64,000 nt of DNA from Sphaerotilus montanus (GCF_013410775.1 NZ_JACCFH010000001.1:4030001-4094000), one strand, 5' to 3'; shown: positions 44,041 to 53,608, numbered from the stretch's first letter. Notes: a model not told the origin generated them from the sequence alone. A program made the numbers and translations.

Positions 44041-46367
44041 CGCCAGGCGGTTGCGGACATCGGGCGGCCGAGCTGGAATCCTTGCAGTTCGTCGCAGCCC
44101 AGTGCCCGCAGCGCAGCCGCCTGGGTATCGTCCTCGATGCCTTCGGCCGTGCACCGCAGCCGCAGGGCGCGGGCCAGTTCGATCACCGCCCGCACCAGCG
44201 CGAGCTGCTCGACGGCGTCCGGTTGCCGCAACGGCCGGACGAAGGACTGGTCGATCTTGAGGCGGTCGAAGCGGAACCGCTGGAGGTAGGACAGCGAGGA
44301 GTAGCCGGTCCCGAAATCGTCCAGGGCCAGCAGGACCCCGAGTGTCTTCAGTGCCGAGAGCTGCATCAGCGCGGTCTGCTCCTCGGCCAGCGCGGACTCC
44401 GTCACTTCCAGCTCCAGTCGATGGGGTGGCAGGCCGGAGTCGATCAGGATCTGTCGCACCTCGTCGATGAGGTGCGGGTCGTGGAGCTGGCGCACGGACA
44501 GGTTGACGGCCACACGCTGTGATGCCGGCCATGACGCCGCTTCGTGACACGCCTGTCGCAGCACCCAGGTACCGATCGAGGTGATGAGCCCTGACTCTTC
44601 GGCGAGCGCAATGAATGCGCCCGGGGCGAGGGTGCCGAGTCTGGGATGGTGCCAGCGCAGCAGCACTTCGGCGCCGGTGGCGTGTCCGGTACGGGCATCG
44701 AAGACCGGCTGGTAATCGAGGTCGAGTTCCTGCCGCGCGATGGCGTCGGCAAGCTCCCGCGTCACCAGCGCACGGTGCTGTGCACGTTGGCCGATCGCCT
44801 GGTCGAACACCTGCAGCCGGTCCCGCCCGGCGGCCTTGGCGGCATAGAGCGCCATGTCTGCCGAGCGCAGCAGTTCGACATCGCTGTCGCCATGTGCTGG
44901 CGCATGCGCCAGTCCCAGGCTGGCCCGCACATCGACCTGGAGGGCCTCCAGCTGGAACGGCGCCCGCAGCGCCATGAGCATCTGCCAACCGACGGATTCG
45001 GCGTGGCCCGGTTCGCTGTCGCCCGGCAGGATGACGGCAAATTCGTCGCCGCCGAGCCGTGCCAGCACCATGTCGGGCGTGGCGATGTCCGCCATGCGCC
45101 TGGCGACGGCCTGCAGCAGCGCATCGCCGACAGCATGGCCGTGGGCGTCGTTGATGTCCTTGAATCCGTCCAGATCGATCATCAGCAGGGCGACGGAACG
45201 CTGTTCGCTGCCCGCCGAAAAGCAGGCACGCAGGTGGTCCTGGAAGCCCCGCCGGCTCGTCTGGCCGGTCAAGCCGTCGGTATTGGCCAGACGCTGCAGT
45301 TCGCGTTCATGGCGGCGCATCGCCGTGGTGTCGGTGCCCAGGCCGCGCCAGCCCTGCACGACACCAGCGGGATTCAGCATCGGGCGCCCGCCCAGGCTCC
45401 ACCACTGGCACTCCGTACCGGTCTGAAGGGGGACGACCAGATCGCGGAACGGTTTGGATCGGCCGAAGTGCCCCGCCAGCAACTGCCGCGCTGCATGACC
45501 CTCCGCGTCCTGTGGTGCCTTGGCAGCCAGCACCGCCACCAGCGACTGGCCAGGCAGCGCGCTTGCCGGTGTGCCCAGCACTTCCGACATGCGGGGCGAG
45601 GCGTGGGTGATGCAGCCCCGGGCATCGGTCTCCCAGAACCAGTCCTGCGAGGAGCCCTCGAACTCGCTCAGCAGCAGGCTGACCATGTGCGACTGCCGCT
45701 CGGCCTCGAATTCGGCCTCGCAGCGCCGCACGAATTCCCGGGACGTCACCAGCATGTCCTTGGACAGCACCAGCACGTAGGCGACCATGGCCAGCACGAG
45801 GAGCCGGTCGTTGTCCCGGCCGCTGATCCCGAGGACCACGATGTTGGCGAGGCCGAGCGAACCCAGCCAGACCAGCCCGACCTGCGGATTGCGTGCAAAC
45901 CCCAGCGCGCCGGAACACAGCACACCGCAGGTGATCAGTCCGATCAGCAGCCGCAGCGGATCCGGTCCGATCAGGTAGAGCCAGGACGCCACACCCTGGT
46001 AGAGAAACCCGGTCAGCAGGGCCTGCAGCAGTCGGCGCGGGAACACGTTCATGCGCGCTTTCGTCGACGGCCGCCTGCGCCACCGGCTGTTCAGGATGGC
46101 CGGGTTGAGCAGCAGCGCCCCCAGCCAGAGCCCCGCGATGGACGGCGAGATCAAGGGACCCGCTGCGATGACGATCAGTCCGGCTGCCGCGACCATGGAC
46201 AGGTGGTTGATCCAGTGCCCGTTGCGCCAGGTTTCGAGCTGGCGCGCTTGCAGCCGCTGACGCAGCGGTACGTCGGTGCTGCTGGTCTGCCAGCAACCTT
46301 GTATGGACCGCAAGCCAGCATGAATCCATTCATTCACACGTGATTGCGCGGATCTATGGTGGTTCAA
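43998..46367 (-). CDS. Membrane PAS-GGDEF-EAL c-di-GMP protein
   Basis: 789 residues from TTG 46367 with AGGA nine bases upstream. About five membrane helices (55-205), a PAS-like domain (235-350), GGDEF (360-520; intact GGDEF at 439-443) and EAL (535-785). The EAL signature is EVL (567-569), and the other catalytic residues (VNLSVRQL, LEVTES, ALDDFGTGYSSL, LKIDQSF, AEGIED) are present, so both synthesis and hydrolysis of c-di-GMP are possible. Overlaps the HDOD gene at its 3' end. Confidence 0.92.
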   Translation of the reverse strand: MNHHRSAQSRVNEWIHAGLRSIQGCWQTSSTDVPLRQRLQARQLETWRNGHWINHLSMVAAAGLIVIAAGPLISPSIAGLWLGALLLNPAILNSRWRRRPSTKARMNVFPRRLLQALLTGFLYQGVASWLYLIGPDPLRLLIGLITCGVLCSGALGFARNPQVGLVWLGSLGLANIVVLGISGRDNDRLLVLAMVAYVLVLSKDMLVTSREFVRRCEAEFEAERQSHMVSLLLSEFEGSSQDWFWETDARGCITHASPRMSEVLGTPASALPGQSLVAVLAAKAPQDAEGHAARQLLAGHFGRSKPFRDLVVPLQTGTECQWWSLGGRPMLNPAGVVQGWRGLGTDTTAMRRHERELQRLANTDGLTGQTSRRGFQDHLRACFSAGSEQRSVALLMIDLDGFKDINDAHGHAVGDALLQAVARRMADIATPDMVLARLGGDEFAVILPGDSEPGHAESVGWQMLMALRAPFQLEALQVDVRASLGLAHAPAHGDSDVELLRSADMALYAAKAAGRDRLQVFDQAIGQRAQHRALVTRELADAIARQELDLDYQPVFDARTGHATGAEVLLRWHHPRLGTLAPGAFIALAEESGLITSIGTWVLRQACHEAASWPASQRVAVNLSVRQLHDPHLIDEVRQILIDSGLPPHRLELEVTESALAEEQTALMQLSALKTLGVLLALDDFGTGYSSLSYLQRFRFDRLKIDQSFVRPLRQPDAVEQLALVRAVIELARALRLRCTAEGIEDDTQAAALRALGCDELQGFQLGRPMSATAWRQCISASTPDTASS

Positions 46368-46487
46368 GCGGTGAATCCTGCAGGGGGGGCCGACGATTAT
46401 CCGCGGCTGCCACGATGGATTCCCGGACCGGTGCTGTCAGGCGGGCGCAAGGCAGTCAAGATGCCACATGCTGCCCGAAATGGTCAT

Positions 46488-48464
46488 TCAGACGGCTCCC
46501 ATGGCTTCGATCTGTTCGCCCAGCTCCATCCAGCGCAGCTCCAGTTCGGCGATGCGGTCGTCGAGTTCCTTGAGCCGACGGCCCTGCTCGGCGCGTGCTG
46601 CTGGTGACAGACCGGTGTCGCCGAGGGCGGCGAGCACGCGGGCGTGGTCCTTCTGCGCGGCCTCCAGCGCCTGCTCGGCCTGCTGCTGCTGCTTCTTCAG
46701 CGGCTTGGTCAGTTCGGCGAGCTTCAGACGCGAGGCGGTCTGGGCCTTGCGATCGTCCCGGCTGACCGGTGCCGACGCGGGGGCTTCCACCACCGGTGCG
46801 GCGATGATCGGGGCGGCGGGTGCAGTGACCTTCCGACTCTGCATGGCCCGGTCTTCCTCGCGGGCGCGTTTGGCCATTTCCTTGCTCTGCTCCAGCAGCC
46901 ACTTCTGGTAGTCGTCCAGATCGCCGTCGAAGGGCCGCACCTCGCCGCCCGTCACCAGCCAGAACTCGTCGCAGACCTCGCGCAGCAGCGCCCGGTCGTG
47001 GCTGACCAGCATCACCGTGCCTTCGTATTCGTTCAAGGCCATGCTGAGCGCCTCGCGGGTGGTGAGGTCCAGGTGGTTGGTCGGCTCGTCCATCAGCAGC
47101 AGGTTGGGGCGCTGCCAGACCAGCATCGCCAGCACCAGCCGGGCCTTTTCGCCGCCGGAGAGCGACCCCACGGCCTGTCCCACCATCTCGCCCGTGAAGC
47201 GGAAGCGGCCGAGGAAGTCGCGCAATTCCTGCTCGCGCGCCTGGGGGCCGACATCGCGCGCCAGCCGGACCATGTGGGCGAGCGGGCCTTCTTCCAGTCG
47301 CAGCACGTCGAGTTCCTGCTGCGCGAAGTAGCCGATCGACAGGCCCTTGCCCTCCTGGATGTGGCCACCGAGCCTCTGGATCGCCCCGGCGAGCGTCTTC
47401 ACCACGGTGGACTTGCCCTGGCCGTTGGCGCCGAGGATGCCGATGCGCTGCCCGGGCAGCACGGACTTGCTGATGTTCGAGACGATGACGTTGTCGCCAT
47501 AGCCGACCGAGACATCGTCCATCACGATCATCGGGTTCGGCAGGCTCTGCGGCTCGCGGAACTCGAACTCGAAGTCGGCGCTGGTGAGGATCGGCGCCAG
47601 CTTGGTCATGCGGTCCAGGGCCTTGACGCGGCTCTGCGCCTGCTTGGCCTTGCTGGCCTTGGCCTTGAAGCGGTCGATGAAGCGCTGCAGGTGGGCGACC
47701 TTTTCCTGCTGCTTGGAGAAGGCTGCCTGCTGCTGCGACATGCGCTCGGCGCGCATCATCTCGAAGCCGCTGTAGTTGCTGCCGTAGCGGGTGACCTGGG
47801 TTTCGTCCAGGTGCAGCGTGACCTTGGTGACGGCGTCGAGGAATTCGCGGTCGTGGCTGATGACCAGCATGGTGCCGTCGAAGCGCAGCAGCCACGCTTC
47901 GAGCCAGACGAGTGCGTCCAGGTCCAGGTGGTTGGTGGGCTCGTCGAGGAGCAGCAGGTCCCCCGGGCACATCAGCGCCCGCGCCAGCTGCAGCCGCATC
48001 CGCCAGCCACCGGAGAAGCTGTTGACCGGCGCGTCGAGCTGGCTGACGCGGAAGCCCAGGCCGAGCAGCAGCGACTGCGCCCGAGCCGGCGCATCGAAGG
48101 CACCCACTTCACCGAGCAGGGCGTGGGCGTCGCCGATGGCGTGGCCGTCGTCGGCGGCTTCTGCCGCGGCCAGCGCGGCGCGGGCGGCCATCAGCGGCCG
48201 GTCGCCTTCGAGCACGAACTCGGTGGCGCCGGTCTCGGTCTCGGGCATGTCCTGCGCGACTTCGGCAATTTCCCAGCGCGGGGGCATCTCGACATCGCCC
48301 TGGTCGGACTGGAGCCGCCCGGTCAGCAGCGAGAACAGCGAGGACTTGCCCGCGCCGTTGCGGCCGACGAGCGAGGCCTTCTCGCCGGGTTGCAGCGTGA
48401 AGGACGCGTTCTGGAGGACGATCTTGACGCCGCGGCGCAGCGTGATGGACTTGAACTGGAGCAT
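46488..48464 (-). CDS. ABC-F family ATPase (YheS/Uup-like)
   Basis: 658 residues. Two ABC domains: Walker A GRNGAGKSS and GANGQGKST, signatures NSFSGGWRMRLQLARAL and GSLSGGEKARLVLAML, with LLLDEPTNHLDL and LLMDEPTNHLDL. The linker is rich in Gln/Lys. No membrane domain, so it is a ribosome-associated translation factor of the YheS type rather than a transporter. The last 110 residues form a charged coiled coil (LAELTKPLKKQQQQAEQALE). Confidence 0.94.
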   Translation of the reverse strand: MLQFKSITLRRGVKIVLQNASFTLQPGEKASLVGRNGAGKSSLFSLLTGRLQSDQGDVEMPPRWEIAEVAQDMPETETGATEFVLEGDRPLMAARAALAAAEAADDGHAIGDAHALLGEVGAFDAPARAQSLLLGLGFRVSQLDAPVNSFSGGWRMRLQLARALMCPGDLLLLDEPTNHLDLDALVWLEAWLLRFDGTMLVISHDREFLDAVTKVTLHLDETQVTRYGSNYSGFEMMRAERMSQQQAAFSKQQEKVAHLQRFIDRFKAKASKAKQAQSRVKALDRMTKLAPILTSADFEFEFREPQSLPNPMIVMDDVSVGYGDNVIVSNISKSVLPGQRIGILGANGQGKSTVVKTLAGAIQRLGGHIQEGKGLSIGYFAQQELDVLRLEEGPLAHMVRLARDVGPQAREQELRDFLGRFRFTGEMVGQAVGSLSGGEKARLVLAMLVWQRPNLLLMDEPTNHLDLTTREALSMALNEYEGTVMLVSHDRALLREVCDEFWLVTGGEVRPFDGDLDDYQKWLLEQSKEMAKRAREEDRAMQSRKVTAPAAPIIAAPVVEAPASAPVSRDDRKAQTASRLKLAELTKPLKKQQQQAEQALEAAQKDHARVLAALGDTGLSPAARAEQGRRLKELDDRIAELELRWMELGEQIEAMGAV

Positions 48465-48484
48465 GGGGGGCCGCGCGGGGCGGA

Positions 48485-49555
48485 TCAGCGGTTGTCGGCG
48501 ACGGTCTTGAGCGCGGCCAGGGATTCGGAGAGGTCGATCACGGCCATGGCGTAGTACGCGGACCAGTTGTAGCGGGTGATGACCCAGAAATTATCGGTGC
48601 CGGCGACGAAGCTGGGCGCCTCGACACCGTTGCGCAACTCCACCAGCGCGAGCTTGCCAGCGTGCTGCTGGCCGGCGGGGCTGAGCAGCGCGCCGCGCTG
48701 GGCGAGTTCCGCGGCGGTGAAACTGGGCAGTATGTCGGGCACGAGCAGGGCTTCGCGGTCCGCGTCGGTCGTCGGGGGGAGCACGTCGTAGTGCGTGGCC
48801 ATGCCCTTGACCCAGCCATGTCCGGCCAGGTAGTTGGCCACGCTGCCGATCACGTCCGGGGTGCTGCGCTGCAGGTCGGTGCGGCCGTCGCCGTCGAAGT
48901 CGATGGCGAACTTGAGCCAGGTGCTCGGCATGAACTGCGGCATGCCCAGTGCGCCGGCGTACGAGCCCTTCAGGCTGAGCGGATTGATCCTGTCGCGCGA
49001 GGCGAGGGCGAACAGCGCCTCCAACTCGTCGCGGAAGAACCCGCTGCGGTCGCTGCGGCCCCGCGGGAAGTCGAAGGCCAGCGTCGCCAGTGCGTCCACG
49101 GCGCGGAAGCCGCCGGTCTGGCGCCCGTAGATCGTCTCGACGCCGATGATCGCGACGATGACCCGCGCCGGCACGCCCCAGCGTTCTTCGGCCTGCCGCA
49201 GCCATGCTTCGTTGTCGCGCCAGAAATTGACACCTTCGCGCACGCGCAGCGTGTCGAGAAAGCGCGAGCGGTAGACCTTCCAGTTCTTGGCCGCCGGGCT
49301 GGCCGCGGGCATGATGAACTTGGCGACCTGGGCCTGGTAGCGTGCTTCCGACAGCGTGGTGGCGACGACCTCCTCGTCGAGTTCCGGGTGGCGCTGGACG
49401 AGGTCCTTGATGAAGGTGGCGACATCCGCCCGGGCTTCATAGCCGGGAGGCGGGCCAGGGACCACCGGCGCGCGTGTCGCGGCCATGGCGGGCCAGAGCG
49501 GGCTCAGCAGCAGCGCCGAACACAGGGTCGCGCGCAGGATTCGAAGAACAGACAT
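48485..49555 (-). CDS. mltB: MltB-type lytic murein transglycosylase
   Basis: 356 residues from ATG 49555. Signal peptide SVLRILRATLCSALLLSPLW ends near AMAA, with no lipobox, so probably a soluble periplasmic form. The catalytic Glu lies in VAIIGVETIYGRQTG; GALGMPQFMPSTWLKFAIDF and DGDGRTDLQRSTPDVIGSVA are typical of the GH103/SLT_2 family cutting peptidoglycan strands. It precedes the ABC-F gene by 20 bases on the same strand. Confidence 0.9.
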   Translation of the reverse strand: MSVLRILRATLCSALLLSPLWPAMAATRAPVVPGPPPGYEARADVATFIKDLVQRHPELDEEVVATTLSEARYQAQVAKFIMPAASPAAKNWKVYRSRFLDTLRVREGVNFWRDNEAWLRQAEERWGVPARVIVAIIGVETIYGRQTGGFRAVDALATLAFDFPRGRSDRSGFFRDELEALFALASRDRINPLSLKGSYAGALGMPQFMPSTWLKFAIDFDGDGRTDLQRSTPDVIGSVANYLAGHGWVKGMATHYDVLPPTTDADREALLVPDILPSFTAAELAQRGALLSPAGQQHAGKLALVELRNGVEAPSFVAGTDNFWVITRYNWSAYYAMAVIDLSESLAALKTVADNR

Positions 49556-49610
49556 GGCCCGATTGTCGCCGCTTTGGCACACTGCAGGAAAACACCCCCT
49601 GGAGACGCCC

Positions 49611-50393
49611 ATGACCCACCCCGATGAATCCCTGCTGCTGCGCACCCAGGACGCCCGCGGCGTCGTGACCCTGACGCTCAACCGTCCGCAGGCGTTCAAT
49701 TCGCTCTCCGAGGCGATGCTGGCAGCCCTGCAGACCGAACTGGACGGGCTGGCCGATGACCCGTCGGTGCGCTGCGTCGTGCTGGCGGCGGCCGGGCGCG
49801 CCTATTGCGCGGGCCACGACCTGAAGGAGATGCGCGCCGAGCCGAGCCTGGGCTACTACCGCGACCTGTTCACCCGCTGCGGCAAGGTGATGCTGGCGAT
49901 CCAGCGTCTGCCGGTGCCGGTGATTGCCCGCGTGCATGGCGTGGCGACGGCGGCGGGCTGCCAGCTGGTGGCGACCTGCGATCTGGCGGTGGCGGTGGAG
50001 ACAGCGCGCTTTGCGGTGAGTGGCGTCAACCTCGGTCTGTTCTGCGCGACGCCCAGTGTGGCGCTGTCGCGCAACGTCGGGCGCAAGACGGCGTTCGAGA
50101 TGCTGGTGACGGGCGAGTTCCTGTCCGCCAGCGAGGCCCTCGCCAAGGGACTGGTCAACCGTGTCGTGCCGGCGCAAGCGCTGGATGCGGAAGTCGAGCG
50201 CCTGGTTGCCAGCATCGTCGCCAAGCCACGCGCCGCGGTGGCGATGGGCAAGGCGCTGTTCTACCGCCAGCTGGAGATGGGGGTCGAGGCCGCCTACCAG
50301 ACCGCCGTGCAGACCATGGCCTGCAACATGATGGACGAGAGTGCGCTCGAAGGCGTGCAGGCCTTCATCGACAAGCGTCCGCCCAACTGGTGA
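49611..50393 (+). CDS. ECHDC3-type enoyl-CoA hydratase/isomerase family protein
   Basis: 260 residues from ATG 49611 with GGAGA upstream. Crotonase fold: VVTLTLNRPQAFNSLSEAML, AAGRAYCAGHDLKEM (oxyanion hole) and VHGVATAAGCQLVATCDLAV. The two catalytic Glu of classical hydratases are replaced (AAGCQL has Gln, SGVNLGLFCATPSVAL has no Glu). This matches, from memory, the ECHDC3 subgroup, whose reaction is unclear. It is divergent from mltB. Confidence 0.85.
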   Translation: MTHPDESLLLRTQDARGVVTLTLNRPQAFNSLSEAMLAALQTELDGLADDPSVRCVVLAAAGRAYCAGHDLKEMRAEPSLGYYRDLFTRCGKVMLAIQRLPVPVIARVHGVATAAGCQLVATCDLAVAVETARFAVSGVNLGLFCATPSVALSRNVGRKTAFEMLVTGEFLSASEALAKGLVNRVVPAQALDAEVERLVASIVAKPRAAVAMGKALFYRQLEMGVEAAYQTAVQTMACNMMDESALEGVQAFIDKRPPNW

Positions 50394-50453
50394 GCGATCG
50401 GCTCAATTCCGCGGACAGATGGTCGATACCGGTCTATCGGTGGGGGTCCGAAG

Positions 50454-50909
50454 ATGTCTGATCTGGTCCATTGCATTTACGCCAGCACGGCCACGCGCGA
50501 CCTGAGTGCAGACGAGCTGCTGGCACTGCTGGCGCGTGCGCGGGTGTGCAATGCCGCGCTCGGCGTGACCGGCATGCTGCTCCATGACCGGGGCAACTTC
50601 TTTCAGGTGCTGGAAGGCCCGGAGGCGGTGGTGGCACGGCTGTATGCCCACATCGCCACCGATCCACGGCACCACCGGGTGGTCGAGATCATCCACGAGC
50701 CGATCGCCCGGCGCAGCTTCTCGGCCTGGACGATGGGATTCGCCCGACTGGACGAGGCGGACCGTGCGCAGATACCGGGGCTGAATGACTTCTTCGGCGC
50801 CGGCCATGCGCTGAACCAGATCGATGGGGGACGGGCCAGGAAACTGCTGGAGGCCTTCAGTGCCGGACGCTGGCACCGGCGTGTGCAGGTGAGCGATGCG
50901 CCGGTCTGA
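50454..50909 (+). CDS. BLUF-domain blue-light photoreceptor
   Basis: 151 residues, a stand-alone BLUF domain. The flavin-site residues Y9 (IYAS), N33 (CNAALGVTG) and Q51 (FFQVLEGP) are present, with W92 and M94 in AWTMGF. It binds FAD and signals blue light through Tyr/Gln rearrangement. Its stop lies inside the following EAL gene (fourteen-base overlap), so it very likely controls that phosphodiesterase. Confidence 0.93.
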   Translation: MSDLVHCIYASTATRDLSADELLALLARARVCNAALGVTGMLLHDRGNFFQVLEGPEAVVARLYAHIATDPRHHRVVEIIHEPIARRSFSAWTMGFARLDEADRAQIPGLNDFFGAGHALNQIDGGRARKLLEAFSAGRWHRRVQVSDAPV

Positions 50910-51639
50910 CATGACCGTCCCCATGCCGCTGCCGCTGCCCCGGTTCTCTTTCGCGTTCCAGCCGATCGTGCAGGCGACCAGCGGCACGGTGGTGTCATAC
51001 GAGGCGCTGATCCGCGGACCGGACGGCGAATCGGCGCACAGTGTGCTGAGCCGTGTGCCACACGGTGCCCTGCACGAGTTTGATGCCCACGGCCGCGCAG
51101 TGGCCATCGCGCTGGCGGCCCGGCTGGGCCTGTGCACCCAGCTCAACCTGAACTTCCTGCCGCAGAGCCTGTTCAGCCAGCGGGATTTCCTGACCCCGAT
51201 GCTGGAGGCGGCGAGCCGCAGCGGCCTGCCGATCGACCGCCTGGTGCTGGAGGTCACGGAGGGCGAGGTGATCGATGACGTGGCGCGTTTTGCCGGGCTG
51301 ATCAAGCGCTACCGGGCCCAGGGGCTGAAGCTGGCGATCGATGACTTCGGTGCGGGCTACTGCGGGCTGAACCTGCTGGCGGAGTTCCAGCCCGACGTCC
51401 TCAAGCTCGACATGGCGTTGCTGCGCGGCATCGAACGCAGTGGCCCGCGCCAGGCGATCGTGCGCGCCATCCTGAGTGCCTGTACCGACCTGGGCATCGA
51501 CGCCATCGCCGAGGGTGTCGAGACGGTGGATGAATTCTGCTGGCTGGCCGATGAGGGCGTGTCCCTGTTCCAGGGCTACCTGTTCGGCCGACCGGGTTTC
51601 GAATCGCTGCCCGCAGCGGTGTTGCCGGCCCGCGGCTGA
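50896..51639 (+). CDS. Stand-alone EAL domain phosphodiesterase
   Basis: 247 residues from ATG 50896, preceded by AGGTGA and overlapping the BLUF gene. EAL signature at residues 36-38 (SYEALIRG). Catalytic positions LNLNFLPQ, LVLEVTEGEV, LAIDDFGAGYCGLNLLAEFQ, VLKLDM and AIAEGVET are intact, so it should hydrolyse c-di-GMP. No GGDEF or membrane part. Equivalent to the EAL half of BLUF-EAL proteins such as BlrP1, here encoded separately. Confidence 0.92.
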   Translation: MRRSDMTVPMPLPLPRFSFAFQPIVQATSGTVVSYEALIRGPDGESAHSVLSRVPHGALHEFDAHGRAVAIALAARLGLCTQLNLNFLPQSLFSQRDFLTPMLEAASRSGLPIDRLVLEVTEGEVIDDVARFAGLIKRYRAQGLKLAIDDFGAGYCGLNLLAEFQPDVLKLDMALLRGIERSGPRQAIVRAILSACTDLGIDAIAEGVETVDEFCWLADEGVSLFQGYLFGRPGFESLPAAVLPARG

Positions 51640-51655
51640 GCGGGGCCGCTGTCGC

Positions 51656-53341
51656 TCACATGCCCGCGTAGTTCGGTCCGCCGCCACCTTCTGGCGTGAC
51701 CCAGACGATGTTCTGGGTCGGATCCTTGATGTCGCAGGTCTTGCAGTGCACGCAGTTCTGCGCGTTGATGACGAGCTTGTCGTGGCCGTTGTCGGTCTTG
51801 ACGAACTCGTAGACACCGGCCGGGCAGTAGCGTGACTCTGGCCCGGCGTACTTCGCGAGGTTGATCTCCACCGGCACACGCGCATCCTTGAGCGTCAGGT
51901 GCGCGGGCTGGTGTTCCTCGTGGTTGGTGTTGGAGATGAACACCGAGCTGAGGCGGTCGAAGGTGATGACACCGTCCGGCTTCGGATACTCGATCTTCTC
52001 GCACTCGGCCGCCGGGCGCAGGTAGGCGTGGTCCGGCTTGTCGCGGTGCACCGTCCACGGCGGGGCGGCGAAGCCGAGCTTGGGCAGCAGCCACTGCTCG
52101 ATGCCCGTCATCAGCGATCCGACGTAGACCCCCTTCTTGAACCACTGCTTGAAGTTGCGCGACTTGTCGAGTTCGGCGTGCAGCCAGCTGGACTCGAACG
52201 CGGTCGGGTAGGCCTTGAGTTCGTCCTGCTGGCGGCCGGCGGCCAGCGCCTCGAACGCGGCTTCGGCGGCGAGCATGCCGGTCTTGATCGCGGCGTGGCT
52301 GCCCTTGATGCGTGCGGCGTTCAGGTAGCCGGCGTCACAGCCGATCAGCGCGCCGCCCGGGAACACCGTCTTCGGCAGGCTCAGCAGGCCGCCGGCGGTG
52401 ATGGCCCGCGCGCCGTAGCCCAGGCGCTTGCCGCCTTCCAGGTATTGGCGGATCGACGGGTGCGTCTTCCAGCGCTGCATCTCCTCGAACGGGCTCAGCC
52501 ACGGGTTCTTGTAGTCCAGGCCCGTGACGAAGCCGAGCGTGACCTTGTTGTCTTCGAGGTGGTAGAGGAAACCACCGCCGTAGGTGTCCGCGTTCATCGG
52601 CCAGCCCGCGGTGTGGATGACCAGACCGGGCTGGTGCTTCGCCGGATCGATCTCCCAGAGTTCCTTGATGCCGAGGCCGTAGCTCTGCGGGTCCTTGCCT
52701 TCGTCGAGCTTGAACTTGGCGATGAGCTGCTTGCCGAGGTGGCCGCGGGCGCCTTCGGCGAACAGCGTGTACTTGCCGTGCAGTTCCATGCCGATCTGGA
52801 AGCTGTCGCTCGGTTCCCCGTCCTTGCCGACGCCCTGGTTGCCGGTGGCGATGCCCTTGACGCTGCCGTCGGCGTGGTACAGCACCTCGGCCGCCGTGAA
52901 GCCGGGGAAGATCTCGACGCCCAGCGCCTCGGCCTGCTCGCCCATCCAGCGCACGACGCTGCCGAGGCTGACGATGTAGTTGCCGTGGTTGTGGAAGCAG
53001 TCGGGGATGAGGGCCTGGGGCGTCTTCGTGGCACCGGTCTCGGTCAGGAACAGCACTTCGTCGGCGGTCACTGGCTGGTTCAGCGGTGCACCGCGTTCCT
53101 TCCAGTCCGGGAAGAGTTCGACCATCGCGACCGGGTCCATCACGGCACCCGAGAGGATGTGCGCCCCCGGCTCCGAGCCCTTCTCGATCACCACGACCGA
53201 CAACTCCCGGGCCTGCGCCTCGGCAAGCTGCTTGATGCGGATGGCGGCGGCCAGTCCGGCAGGGCCGGCTCCGACGATGACGACGTCGTACTCCATCGCG
53301 TCGCGGGGGCCGAACTGGTCGAGGATCTCCTGGGGGCTCAT
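51656..53341 (-). CDS. Electron transfer flavoprotein-ubiquinone oxidoreductase
   Basis: 561 residues. Moves electrons from ETF (fatty acid and amino acid oxidation) to the quinone pool. FAD site YDVVIVGAGPAGLAAAIRIK, membrane-associated middle region, and C-terminal 4Fe-4S ligands in CPAGVYEF and NAQNCVHCKTCDIKDPTQNI followed by VWVTPEGGGG. Full length compared with the family. A perfect palindrome lies 66-89 bases upstream of its start. Confidence 0.96.
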   Translation of the reverse strand: MSPQEILDQFGPRDAMEYDVVIVGAGPAGLAAAIRIKQLAEAQARELSVVVIEKGSEPGAHILSGAVMDPVAMVELFPDWKERGAPLNQPVTADEVLFLTETGATKTPQALIPDCFHNHGNYIVSLGSVVRWMGEQAEALGVEIFPGFTAAEVLYHADGSVKGIATGNQGVGKDGEPSDSFQIGMELHGKYTLFAEGARGHLGKQLIAKFKLDEGKDPQSYGLGIKELWEIDPAKHQPGLVIHTAGWPMNADTYGGGFLYHLEDNKVTLGFVTGLDYKNPWLSPFEEMQRWKTHPSIRQYLEGGKRLGYGARAITAGGLLSLPKTVFPGGALIGCDAGYLNAARIKGSHAAIKTGMLAAEAAFEALAAGRQQDELKAYPTAFESSWLHAELDKSRNFKQWFKKGVYVGSLMTGIEQWLLPKLGFAAPPWTVHRDKPDHAYLRPAAECEKIEYPKPDGVITFDRLSSVFISNTNHEEHQPAHLTLKDARVPVEINLAKYAGPESRYCPAGVYEFVKTDNGHDKLVINAQNCVHCKTCDIKDPTQNIVWVTPEGGGGPNYAGM

Positions 53342-53406
53342 GGGCGTCCTTGTAATGGCGGGGTCTGGGTCATGCGGGCGGACGAGATTCTAACGGCCCT
53401 CAGACA

Positions 53407-53430
53407 AAAAAAGAACGACCGTTCTTTTTT
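53407..53430. promoter_or_regulatory. Perfect 11-bp palindrome upstream of ETF-quinone oxidoreductase
   Basis: Arms AAAAAAGAACG and CGTTCTTTTTT separated by AC. The core GAACGACCGTTC resembles TetR-type operators controlling acyl-CoA metabolism in Betaproteobacteria, as I remember them. Its place between two divergent genes favours an operator over a terminator. Confidence 0.65.
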
Positions 53431-53608
53431 GGCGTCGTGAAACCCTGCCGTGCGTCAATTGGCACCTCCGATGATCTTCAGAAGATAACTGGCGGAAGTC
53501 AGGCATTTCTCCGTTTTGTTCAATTCGGGGGCACCTATGCTGGCTGTATCGGCTTGCAGACGGGATGACCCGCTTAGCCGGTACTGTCTGGTCAACGTGG
53601 GGTGTGTG

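Noticed and set aside
53407-53430. A/T-flanked palindrome as a bidirectional terminator
   Set aside because: It lies in a divergent region where neither gene ends, so an operator fits better.
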